From Reticulitermes speratus (taxonomy: Eukaryota > Arthropoda > Insecta > Blattodea > Rhinotermitidae), in NCBI GenBank assembly GCA_021186555.1, contig JAJKFL010000010.1, forward strand, positions 2,571,487-2,635,486: DNA of 64,000 nucleotides. Direction: 5' to 3'. The notes beneath the pieces were generated by a model. The model worked only from the letters and a program-made list of their open reading frames with translations. It made no database searches and had not been told where the DNA came from. Of this stretch, positions 1 through 12,200 are shown in pieces. Position 1 is the first letter of the stretch. Every line of letters starts with the position of its first letter. A program made the translations under genes and the position numbers.

Positions 1-968
1 CACGAAACTAAAGAAACACTTTTGAAATTGTTTTTTCCATGCATTTTAATCCAGCTTATATTTTTTATTATTAAACCAACAAATGTACACACAACATATG
101 CAATCGTATAGCTTTTATAAATCCTCTGACATGTTTTGGTGCCATATTACCAACCTCAGGGAACTGATATACCAAGCACTCTATAAACACCAGCTAAAAT
201 GTACAAATTACATTAGTAATGTTTGTATATATAGCATGTCTCAGCTAGGTTCAATCTGTAGAGTGATGGTCTATATAATTGGTTATACATTAAAGTAATA
301 TATATACATTATATTGTCTTCACATCACTATAAAACAAAATTTATTTACAGTTCTGCTATTTTTTTTATGTTATTCGTTCCGTACATTTGTCGGATAGAA
401 CCTAAATAATTCTGCTACTCTTGACGTATTGTAACAAATTTTATCTGCATATGCAAACATTTATTGTGTGTTTGATCCAGAGTGGATCATATGTTTGTGT
501 GACATTTGTTGTGGTATGTGTGGCAGTCAGCTGTTTGCTAGAGTAAGCAGTTGACAAAATACCAGTAATACAGAGCCAGGATAGCTCAGTCAGTATAGTG
601 ACTAGGCTATGGACTGGACAGCTGTCAAATCGTGGTTTTCTCTTCTCCAAGGCATTCAGACTCTCTCTGGTGCCCACCCAGGCTCCTATGCAGTGGGTAC
701 CAGGGCTTCTGTTCTTGGAGGTAAAGCGGCTGTAGAGTGAAGCTGGCCACTTACCTCACTTAGTGCCAAGGTTAGGAATGAATGGAGCTATACCTCCACT
801 CTTCCATATCCTTCATGGCATGCACAGGGGCAACCTTTACCTTTATCTTTATCTGCAATTCAGGTAGATCCAAAACATGTGGCTATACTGTGTTCTGTTC
901 AACTCATGTGTTTGTTTGTGGTAGTAATGTTTTATCACCATCTAACACAGTTCTTTTTACATTTGCAG
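1..968 (+). other. slit intron sequence with a SINE
   Basis: AT-rich sequence upstream of the first LRR exon in the window. I see no LRR N-cap exon here. A motif aaccaacaaatgtacac near 75 resembles the interior of the fold-back elements described elsewhere. A SINE family 2 copy occupies about 577-850. Confidence 0.6.
577..850 (+). mobile_element. tRNA-derived SINE, family 2
   Basis: The head AGGATAGCTCAGTCAGTATA resembles a tRNA A box region. The body (ccacccaggctcctatgcagtgggtacc, then tagtgccaaggttaggaatg) is shared with copies at 3721, 5661 and 47330. The tail is degenerate (ctttatctttatc). Confidence 0.75.
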
Positions 969-1040
969 GTACCTCGATGTGAATGAAATACAGATGATTC
1001 ATGCTGACCGACTTAGTCATCTGAAATCACTTACCAAGCT
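969..1040 (+). CDS. slit: slit exon: LRR repeat of domain 4 (first exon in window)
   Basis: A 72-nt exon of exactly one leucine-rich repeat, bounded by tttgcag at 962-968 and gtaagt at 1041. It reads [20 protein letters not shown] and onward. The first base completes a leucine codon carried by the previous exon, which lies outside the window. All four LRR exons are 72 nt and share this phase, as in vertebrate Slits. Confidence 0.94.
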
Positions 1041-4000
1041 GTAAGTACTGTTCTTTTACAGACTGTTTCATTCCTATTAGACCTCTGTTTTTCAAAAAAT
1101 GTCTTTTTCCTTGAAGAGATGTAAAAAGAAATGAAGTAACACAATCTTTTTCTGCCTAAAATGCCCATGTATAATTTCTGTGCTTGTATCCATCTGCTAT
1201 TTGAAAGGAAGTCAAAATTTATAATCCCTTCATTATAACAACACATGTGCCTAAATGAAACACAAGAATTTTTCCCTCATTCATTATCTGAAATGGCAGG
1301 TGTTAAAGATGTTCTGTGTCGGTATTTCCTGAAAATTAAAGACTGTGAAGGTGTTTATCTTACAGGCAGTGTCATGTTATATTCCAGTGAATATCATATT
1401 TGAGCCAGAATCCTGTTTCGGCCTCATTGTGTAATGCAACATTATCTCAGATAACACATAATATTGAACATCATTATGAAATACCAGTTACTCGTCAATT
1501 GTGTGAAAACTTGAGCACCAAACAGATGCTGATCCACATTGTGCGGTTACTTTGTATGCTGTCTCTCTCTCTCTGTGTTCCAGTGACCTGAGCAACAATC
1601 AGATATCAGTACTGTCCAACTTCTCATTTGTGAACCTCACCAAACTGTCATCTCTGTGAGTATATATTTAAAATGACTGCCAGGAACCTCTTGGCTAGTC
1701 CCATTGTGTTAACTAACTATCCTTTTTCTGTTAGATAACTGTGTACAGGGTCCTTATTTTATTTGAGATTTATTATTTTTTACTTCCTGCTGCTGCTCCA
1801 CTGCATGAGTGAGCAGTTGGGTGTGTGGTCTACATTAACACAATAAACGTGGTGACAAGCTATAAACATTAGTTGTCAAAATGATGACCCTATGTTATGT
1901 CTGCACTTATGCATCTGTATGATGAGTACTTTTAAAGCTGAAATGACTTCTCATTTGATTTTTATGACCTGGGTAACCATACTTATTGAAAATGTTCCAC
2001 ACACTATTTTGCTGTCTGCAGTATTGTGGAATTCCACGCTTCACAGATCCTTTTTCTCTACAGGATCATCAGTTATAACAAGCTGCAGTGCATCCAACGT
2101 GATGCTTTGGCTGGCCTGGAGTCTCTTCGCGTCATGTAAGTACACACTCACATGTAACGTGTGCACGACTTCTGAAACGTGTGTACCTTCTGTTGCTCCC
2201 TTGTACTGTCTGTATCCCTCTCATCTCCTCCACTAATTCTCCGTTAATCCATTTAACTCTTTGTCCTATGCAATACAGAAGAACACATTAAAATTAAAGG
2301 TTAATTTGATGCTTGATATGTTTAAACGTCATGTAAGAACGTTGATTTGTTACATCACCATGTAGCTTGTGTATTACATATAAAAGAATAACATCACAGT
2401 TCACACATTATTTTTAAATACATTTTAATTAAGCTCCAGCATGTTTCGATCAGTACACATCATTATCAGGGAGCAGTATGGATCAACAAGTGGTATTGCC
2501 AACACTGTCATGACTTTGTACTGGAAGTAATACAGTTACACATTTTACATACAATACAGAAATTTTATGCTGCTTAGTATACCCACGTTTGTTGTAAGAT
2601 GCAATTTTTGACTATGTATTACTTAAGTTGCAAAGCCATGTGAGTCTAGACGGTACCACTTTGATCCCTAGATGTCTCACTGATGATGATCCGTATTAAT
2701 CAGAACATTTATATCATCTGTACCGTGCATTTCAGTAATTAATTAATTATTTATTCCAACAAATGCACTACACTATTTTAGTGTTTTCTTGTCCCTACAT
2801 AAGTTTCGGCACTTACAGTGCCGTCTTCAGGTGTGTTGTTGAGAGTTCATAATCTTCGTAATCTTCAATGCATCAAATTCAAATCAAATCAGATATAACA
2901 CATTGAAGATTATGAAGATTATGAACTCTCGACGACACCCCTGAAGATGGCACTGTAAGTGCCGAAACACATGTAGGGACAAGAAAACACTAATAGTGCA
3001 TTTGTTGGAATAAATAATTAACTAATCAGAACATGTTGGAGGTTAATCAAAGGATATTCACAACTAATATGTGCATGGTGCTGATATTCTGTTATATGTA
3101 TGAATTAAGAAAACTGTTTAAATTAATTGCTGTAGTGGCATCGGGACGCAGTTGATTTAAGTGGTGTAGCATTGCATTATACCACTCTGAACAGACTTGA
3201 GTGTCTGTCAATATAATACACAGACAGTTTTTCAGTAGGTATTTGGAGAGAAAGAGCAGGTGTTTTGTACAAAAGTTAATATGAGACAGCTGATACTGGT
3301 GGACATGCAGTCTAAGACGTAGGCCTGCAACAGCTTGATTGCCGGGATTGCGGGAATCTCACTGAGAGCATGGATGTTCGTCTCTCGTGTTAGTTGTGTG
3401 TTGTGTAGGTAGTGGCCTCTGCGACAAGCTGATCACTCCTTCAGAGGAGTCCTACCAGGTGCAATTATTTAATTCTGTGTGATCTAGAAACCTCAAAAAG
3501 AGGCAGCCTAAGCCTGAGTTGGGCTGTTGCACCACAGAAAAAAAGGTACATTGGTTTGTGTCATGTGGAAAGGCTTCTTACCTCTGTCAGGATTCAATGT
3601 CACTCTCTTGCTGCCTGTGTGATAATGCAGGTTGAATTCTCAGTCAGAGAGACACAATAGAAAACAGAAAGGATTGGTTTAACAGTGCTTGTCATGTTTA
3701 TTTTGTATTATACATAAACTGTGAGCTGGGATAGCACGGTTGGTGAAGAGACTAGTTTACTGGTTGGTGATCTGATATTTTATTTCGAGCGTGGGAAACA
3801 GACTTTTTTATCTCCAAAAGTCCAGACCAGCTCTGAGGCCACCCAGCCTTCCATTCAGTGGGAACTGGAGGTTCTTTCCTAGGGGTAAAATGACCAGGGT
3901 GTTAAGCTGACCACTCAACCTGAGCTAGTGCTAAGGATAGGAATGACTGGAGATAAACCTCTGCTCCTCCTGTATGCCTTGCATGCACAGGGACAACTTT

Positions 4001-7000
4001 ACTTTTTTTTTTTTTAATTAAACGTGAACTTTCTCATTTCTGTTGCAGCTCCCTTCATGGAAATGACATTTCAGTGATTCCGGAGGGAGCGTTTAAAGAT
4101 CTGAAGTCCATCACACACCTGTAAGTATATTGTCTCTTTCAGATAGCTTTCCTTATTCCATATGGTATGATGTGCATGTGCTTATCCTCTCTAATAAGTT
4201 TGAACCACTTGATGCTAAATACCCCTACAGATCACCCTATCGTTATACTTCTTAATTTTATGCTACCAGTATCACCAACATGACATTCATAAACACTCCC
4301 AATGTGACATCAGTATTAACACCAATTAATTTTGTGTTGTAGTAATCTTCACGAAGTATGAATCTTTCTGTAGGGCAGTAATTAAGAATCATTATATGTA
4401 CACATACATAGCAAACTTTCTGTTTAATGGCACTAATTAGGTCACCATTGGAGCCAGTCATTTTAAATTCCCCATGGAACTCTTTCCTGAACTTCACCTA
4501 CAGATTTTTATAAAATATTTTTAAAGTATTAAAAGTTACAAAAAATAATATTAGTGCAAAAATTTGAGGTTATTGCTGGCAAATTTAACGTACACAATCC
4601 TCAAATTTAAAACAATCTGTGAATCAGTACTAGTGAAAAGTATCAACATAATTTCACCTGTGAATTATATATTTAATTTTTTTAAAGTTTTCCGCTTTAC
4701 AACCTGAAGCAGTTTAAGCAACATTATTTTAAGTCATTCTTAAAATCTCTTTTTGTAATAGAGTTTATTTTATAAATGAACTTTTATTTTACTTTATTCT
4801 GTTAATTTGGAAGAGTAAATTAGTTTTCATTCCTTTCGATTTCAATACTTGTTAGAGCTCTTGGAGCAAACCCGTTCCTCTGTGACTGTTCACTTCGTTG
4901 GTTGGCCGAATGGGTGAAGCAAGATTATGTGGAGCCGGGGATTGCTCGGTGTGTTGAGCCGCACTCGATGAGAGACAAGTTGCTGCTTACAACTCCTTCA
5001 GCTGCCTTCGAGTGTACAGGTAAGTTTACAACAGGGCCTGCTTATCAGACAGTTCTGCTTGCATTTTCAGTACACTTCTATATGATGTATGCAACCCTTT
5101 CACAAATGAAGGAACTGACCTAAGAGTCTGATAGTAGAACCTAAATATTCAGCAAGGACTGCCACTGGACACAGCCTTGATTTAGTCTGATTTATCTCCC
5201 GTCCACAACATACACTTCCCTTTAATCCATCTCAAACTTGTCCTCCCATTCCCTTCTTTATCTTCTTAACGTGACCATTTTTAAGGGGTTACCACACTAA
5301 AATTCTGTACAGAATCTTTGTCTTTCCTACCTTACTGCATCATATCTTCTTACACTTTACTTCCCTAAAAAAAACTGGTCACAATACTTATGTAATCCTG
5401 TCTTGAGCACTACCAGACATTTTGCAAGGTGAGTAGTGGAATATGAGCAACATGTGTTAGATATTTGCGTCTTACATTAACTTAAATACAAGTGGTTATT
5501 TCTGTATATCAGTATGGCCAAAATCTGGTATTCCCAACAAATGACAGGATCTTATGAGAAAATTTAGAGTAGGGTGAAGCTTACATTGTGGTGATCATTT
5601 ACTTTAGCATACTAGGTGTAAATAAACACCTAATTCACTGACCGGTTAGGGTGCTTAGGTTCTCCCTAGAACGGGCCGTGAAGGCCCAGATGGGGAGTAG
5701 AGATTAGCTCTACTCTTTCTTTAACCCTGGCACTAGATGAGGGTGGGTGGTCAACTCCGCTTTGTCCCCGGAAAAGAGACCTGGTACTCATTGTATAGGA
5801 GGCTGGGTGGGCCCCAGGGCCGGTTTGGATGGGTGCAGAAAATCTCACCCCCACCGGGATTCGATCCCCGGACCGTCCAGCCCGTAGCGAGTCGCTATAC
5901 CGACTACGCTGTCCCGGCCCATGGGTGCTTAGGTAGGTTAGAGATCAAGGTTGTAAATAGAACTTGAATTCAGGGACAGATACAAACAATCACTGCATTG
6001 AAAAGTTGTTCCTAGAGTTATGTGGAGTAAACATAAGTCATACACTAAGATCATAAAGTTTAGATGGAGTCTGATGACCATAGCTAGAGAGAGCTTCTTG
6101 TATGAAAATGAATACATTTGATTACTGCAGTAGAGGGGTTCAAATGATTTTTTTCTGTCATTGAAATTTTTAATTACATTTGTTGTTGCTCTGTACGGTA
6201 TGCTGTAGAGTTTGTGCTGTGTTTCAGGTCGTGTAAGTTATGAGGTCATGGCCAAGTGTGATGCCTGCTTTACATTTCCTTGTGCCAATGGTGGTGAGTG
6301 TGAATCACTGCCTGAACGTCAGTATGTGTGTAACTGTTTGGACGGATATCATGGCCAACACTGTCAGTATAAGATAGACGCTTGTTACGGAAATCCCTGT
6401 CGTAATGCAGCGACATGCAAGGTGCTTGAAGAGGGTAGATTTAGGTAAGTAAGTTGTATGTTCATGAAACTATCAGCTTTTCTTCAGTCTTGCAAGGATA
6501 TGTTGATCAAAGCAAGGAGAGTGACATAGGCAGGACATGTGGCGAAGACGAGAAATGCATACAGTGTCTTTGTATGGAAATGTGAAGGAAAGGGACCACT
6601 TGGAAAACCTAGTCATAGATGGAAGGATAATATTAAAAAAGGTCTTAAATGAAAAGGATGGAAGGGCATAGAGTGGATTCATCTGGCTCAGGACAGAGAC
6701 TAGAGGCAGGCAATCATGGTAATGAAATTTTGGGTTCCATGAAATGCATAGAATTTTATGGCTAGCTGAGGAACTAGTAACTTTTCAAGAAGGATATACA
6801 GTAAAACACCTATTTAATGAATTGCTGGGGGATTAGAATATATTTCACTAAATCAAGGTTTTCATTAAATGGAGGTTTACATTGTTTATATGGAGCTATT
6901 GTCGGGACATGAAAAAATCATCACTAAATCCGGGATTTCACTAAATGCGGGAACATTAAATCGGGGTTTTACTGTACTTGTTTAATGATGCATACATATG

Positions 7001-9198
7001 CTGACACATACACACACATTTTCAGGGTTCATTCTTGTGTGGCAGTATGAAAAAGTATGCTGCCCCTAAATTTTCGATGATAAAAATTATTTTATATTAA
7101 TAAGCGCAAGGGAGTTACTGTTGTTGAAATGAGGATAAACATTACACTTCAATGTTTAAGTTCCTTATTTTTCGTTATTTATGGAATGAGTGAGATATAT
7201 TTTGTTGAAAAATCTAATAAGTATTTCGAGATTTTGGGTTCTCACAGCAGTGTTGCTGAAGATTCGGGTCTTCTGGGATGTGGCACTGTGCTGTTGGGTG
7301 AGTAGTTCCCAGTGTTTTAAAAGCACCACGATCCTTCTAACTGTTAGAAACTACTTGCCCAGTGACACAGTGTTACATCCCAGAAGGCTTGAATCATCAA
7401 AAAAGTTACTGTATTCCTCCCGACTGTCATGACTGAAAACCACCACCCTTCTTTCTGTAAAATAAGCACTATGCACACAGACAAACATGGAGTCACCCCC
7501 TGGGTAAGTAAGGTGAATTACGTAAACTCCATGCCATGTATACTTTCCATAAACCAGATATAAAAAAATTCAAGGTGTGTGAATATCATATTACACTCGG
7601 AACATAAACTGTCATTGTTTGGGATATTTTTAAAAAATTGTTTGTGTCTGAACTCAAAGATTGCTTTACACAAACTATGGTTTAATATCTGTGCTCAGAG
7701 TGACTTTTTCCACTGACCTACTTGCTTTACTGACGATTATTTTGGCTTTGACACGGTTACATTTTGATTAGTATCTCTGTACACAATCATGGGATTAACA
7801 GTACATACATTCACCTATACTACATAAAGAAAGTAAAATTATGTAAATGTAGGTTTGGTGGGTAGTGGTTTGAATTCTGGTGTACATGAGAGTAGATGTA
7901 ACAAAGGTTTGTGGCACGGAACCTTCACGTAAACCAGGGAGTGTCTATATCAGGGGTGGCCAAACTTGCTTAACGTAAGAGCCACATACGATAAACTTCA
8001 GATGTTTGAGAGCCGCAAGACATGAACAAATATTACACACATGTTTTTATTGTTACATGCACATTTTGTTACAAAAATTTTCTTAAATATATTTACTCAC
8101 CATGAACATTAAACTTACGTTTTAATCCAGTGGACTCTCAGTTTATACCCGGTAAATAATTATAAAGCTTGAAAATTTTTTGTTTACCTTTTATATGAAT
8201 TGTAATGCAAAAAAGGAGCTCAGCCAACATATTTCCGCGAGCCGCACATTATATGTCTAAGAGCCGCATGTGGCTCGCGAGCCGCGGTTTGGTCACCCCT
8301 GGTCTATATGGTGGCATGTTAATTCTTTGGAGGCTAACAGTAGAAGGATTAATGATACAAACACTTTGCATTCCAAAACAATTTAAAGAAACGGATGTAA
8401 AGCTACTGAACATGTATATTTCTAAACAAACATTGGAACACAAGTACAACAATTCACTTTCTTCCTGTTGACACACAAGTTAAATCCAATAATGTTACCA
8501 CTCACTGTCATGTGCCCCCAGCTGTCACTGTCCTGCGGGCTACACGGGCGACAGATGTGAGACCAATGTTGATGACTGCAACAACAACAAGTGCGAAAAC
8601 AATGCCACGTGTGTTGATCTGGTGCAAGCGTACGAATGTCGTTGTACTCCAGGTTTCATGGGTAAGTCAATCGTTATCATTCATTAGTTTTCCTACCAGA
8701 GTTTACCGTTTTATGACAAAGCCTTCTCTCTTCTTTTCTCTCGTCCCATTATGTCTGTGTCCGCTATTTCCTTGATATATTTGTGTATTTTCCCACACTT
8801 GGTTTTTCAACATAGTTCTTGGTTTCTGCAAATGTGTATTTTTGTTATTTCTGCTGTTAAAGAAATTCTACGGAGTGGCTGTTTGATTATGTCCTTAAGC
8901 ATGGCAGCTTAAGTGCATAGAAAGCCTGCATGCACTAGGACATTCTGTGACAACTGCTCTGCTCAGGGGCATGATAAAAAGGACACTGTGTGTATGCTTG
9001 TGTGTGTATTATGTATTTGTGGATTATTTAATGACACTATCAGTATCTCATATTATGTAGTATTGAAAGAAAATGTGCGTCTGTCTATATCTAACACATG
9101 TTTCTGCTGTCCTGTTCTTAATATTGCCAACTTTTTTCTTTTTTCTCATTTTGTTTTTGTTTCTTTGTTTTTTGTTTCTTTCTTTCCCTGCTTCTTTC

Positions 9199-9234
<36 letters not shown>

Positions 9235-12200
9235 TCCACAGCCTCCACAGCTTGTCTAATCCTCCAATGCCAATCTCAGAGCACTGTGTGGTTGTGAATG
9301 CACTTTGGAGTACTAAAAATTGAAAAGTCCATCAGGGGTAGTAGTTGGATTTTAAACCCCAGCATTATTGAAGGGTTGATGTCCTAGTTTCATATTCAAT
9401 TCTTCTCTACTTCTTAACCATTTAAAGTAAAAAATGATAAGCATTTGTACCCCTGTGTGTAACATTAGGTAATCTGCATGTTGCCACACACTGTATTTAT
9501 ATGTTTCATATGATGTTGACATTGAGTACTGACTATGTGACTAAACAACACTAACTAGTTTGTGTTTAAAATGGAAATGGAATGTTTTCTCTCTGGTTAG
9601 GAAGTGACGTTTTTGTATACAATTTAGATGGATTTAGTCTTGAAACAGCCCTCCCAATATGATAAAAAAATACGTCATGCCCACTAAATATTCTACCTTC
9701 ATTACAAGTGACGGTGATGTGTTTATTGCAGGCGAATATTGCGAGACCAAGATTCCTTTCTGTACCAAGGAGTACAATCCATGTCGGAATGGGGCTCGCT
9801 GCGTGGACCACTTTACGCATTACACATGTGAGTGTGTGGTGGGGTATTCTGGAGAGAACTGTACTATCAACATAGATGACTGCCAGAACAACATGTGCCA
9901 GGTCAGAAGGCTTATATCAAACAGATTGTAGTAAATGAAATTTAATTTAAAAATTGTTTATTGAAATGAAATGAGTATCTGCATAATTTGTTACCTTTAT
10001 CTTATATTGTTATTTCTGTTGATAAAGCATTTGGCTTCTAACCTACCACCTCCAGCAAGCCATGTTCTTACATGAAGAAACATCTAAACACGTTTTGATT
10101 GCAGAATGAGGCTACGTGTGTGGACGGAGTGAATGACTACACGTGTAAGTGTTCAGGTGACTTCACAGGAAAGTTCTGCGAGAATGCTCCCATGGTGGCC
10201 ATGCTGTATCCTCAGACATCACCATGCCAACAACATGACTGCAAGAATGGCATTTGCTTCCAACCAATGGGCTCCAATGATTACATCTGTAAATGTGCAT
10301 CAGGCTACTCAGGTGTGTATTGGTCGTCATCATCATCATCATCATCATCACATCGTCATCATCATTGTCATCGTCATATACAGATTTTTCAACCAGGGTA
10401 TGCCTTCTTCTTAAAAAATTGCTTCAATTCTTCTTTTGCCTCATGTAAACACTCAAATTACATGTAATTTTAAGAATTTTATGTTGTTCTTTTTGTTTTT
10501 GTTATTGTGTTACTGTCATTGTCATCACCAAAACCATGATGGTCATGGTGACCATGAAGATCATGACCAGCATGACTGCCATAAATTCCCCTCATCCTCC
10601 TCCTCTTCATTATTGATTATTATTATTATTATGTCACATGTTATTGTCCAGGAAAGAGATGCGAGTACTTGACGAGTCTCAGCTTTGTTCACAATACCTC
10701 TTTTGTGGAACTGGAGCCATTGAGGACCAAGCCGTCAGCTAACGTGACCATGGTGTTTGCAACAGAACAGGAGAATGGAGTGCTGCTGTATGATGGACAG
10801 TCAGAACACTTGGCTGTCGAACTGTTCAGCGGCCGAATCCGTGTCAGCTATTATGTTGGCAACTATCCTGTATCAACCATGTACAGGCATGTATTTTCTA
10901 TGTTATTAAAAATTATTCTATGAATGGGACCTATACGTTTTTCTAAAACATCGGTAAACAATTACCACACGACACCGCGTAATATCCCGGAAGAGTGCAG
11001 ATGCCTTCTATGTATTTTATTCATTAACCCTTCAATAACACTGATGTTAGAGTTCCTACTACTGTACAGGATGCAGGGGTTTTAAGTTCATGATATCCTA
11101 AAATGCACCTTCACCATTGGTGTGCAGAGGCCCGTCGCTAGGGCCGCCAACAGCAGCTTCAGGACTCAATGGAAAAATTTTTAGGCCCCTCAGCAAGGGT
11201 GGACGGGCTAAAAATCTTTATACTAAATCAGAAAGATTAACTCAGATGCAGAATGATGTGGCTGTGGTCTGAAAGGGTTAATTTGCACAATTGACAAATA
11301 ATGATACTACTGAGAAAGACTAATATGCAACATAGTTGGGTGCTGGGCCCCAGTAATTTGTACCGGCTTCTCTCCCCTCTCATCAGTACTGCCCATGGCT
11401 TGTGATTGATTTCAGTAATGTGTTTTTATATTGGAAGTGTTGAAATCCAGGGTGTATCATTAGAGATAAGGCTAATTTCAATCAAAATTTTGAAGCCGAA
11501 GAAGATTCGTAATATAATGCAATGAAGTAATGAGAGCTTCTGTAACTTTCTTTCACAGTTTTGAGATGGTCAGTGATGGAAAGTATCACTTGGTGGAGCT
11601 AATTGCAATTAAGAAGAATTTTACGCTGCGGATAGATCGTGGTCGTGCACGTAGCATTATTAATGACGGAGCACGGGATTTTCTGCACCTCACAACTCCC
11701 CTTTTCATCGGGGGCATTCCCCCGGAGGTTGGTTATGCAGCGCTCAGCCGGTGGCACCTCCGTAACATCACCAGTTTCAATGGTATGTTAATGGAAAGTA
11801 GAAGTCAATTGTTCAACAGTCTCTTGGTTAGAACAGCAGTCTCCAACCTTTTTTACAAATGAGCCACTTGATAAATAAATTCTATGTTTACAGTCCAGAC
11901 TACAGAACTATGACTTTCTTTTTGAAGTAGGTACTCAACACGAAAATATAGGTCACTTTAATATTAAGAAGTGGTATACTACAGTGTGTAAATCACATTC
12001 TTGTTGGAAATGTTTCTGATATGTTAGGTCTGTCTTTCATTTCCTTCACCAGTCATAAATGGCAATCAGATGCAAGTAGACAACAACGATTTTATGAAAA
12101 GAGAATCATTCAGAATGTAGTTAGTGCCTGTAACAGAGTAATGGAAATTAGCCAGGTGTAAAGGCAAGTGGCAAATGAGCAAATAGATACAACATTTAAT

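Larger units (their letters stand above)
6445..8521 (+). other. slit intron crowded with transposon insertions
   Basis: From left to right it carries a LINE tail, a pogo-like MITE, an inverted-repeat element and a hAT-type MITE. The remainder is AT-rich and has no recognisable gene. Confidence 0.75.

Noticed and set aside
2941-2968. Proven active hammerhead ribozyme
   Set aside because: The motif is strong, but an extra base before stem II and very short stems I and III mean activity cannot be claimed from sequence alone; kept as hammerhead-like.
5737-5967. Small protein [20 protein letters not shown] and onward
   Set aside because: It lies inside the SINE at 5661-5922, on the opposite strand.
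9048-9323. Lys/Glu-rich and Phe/Ser-rich frames
   Set aside because: They read through a TTTC microsatellite in a slit intron.
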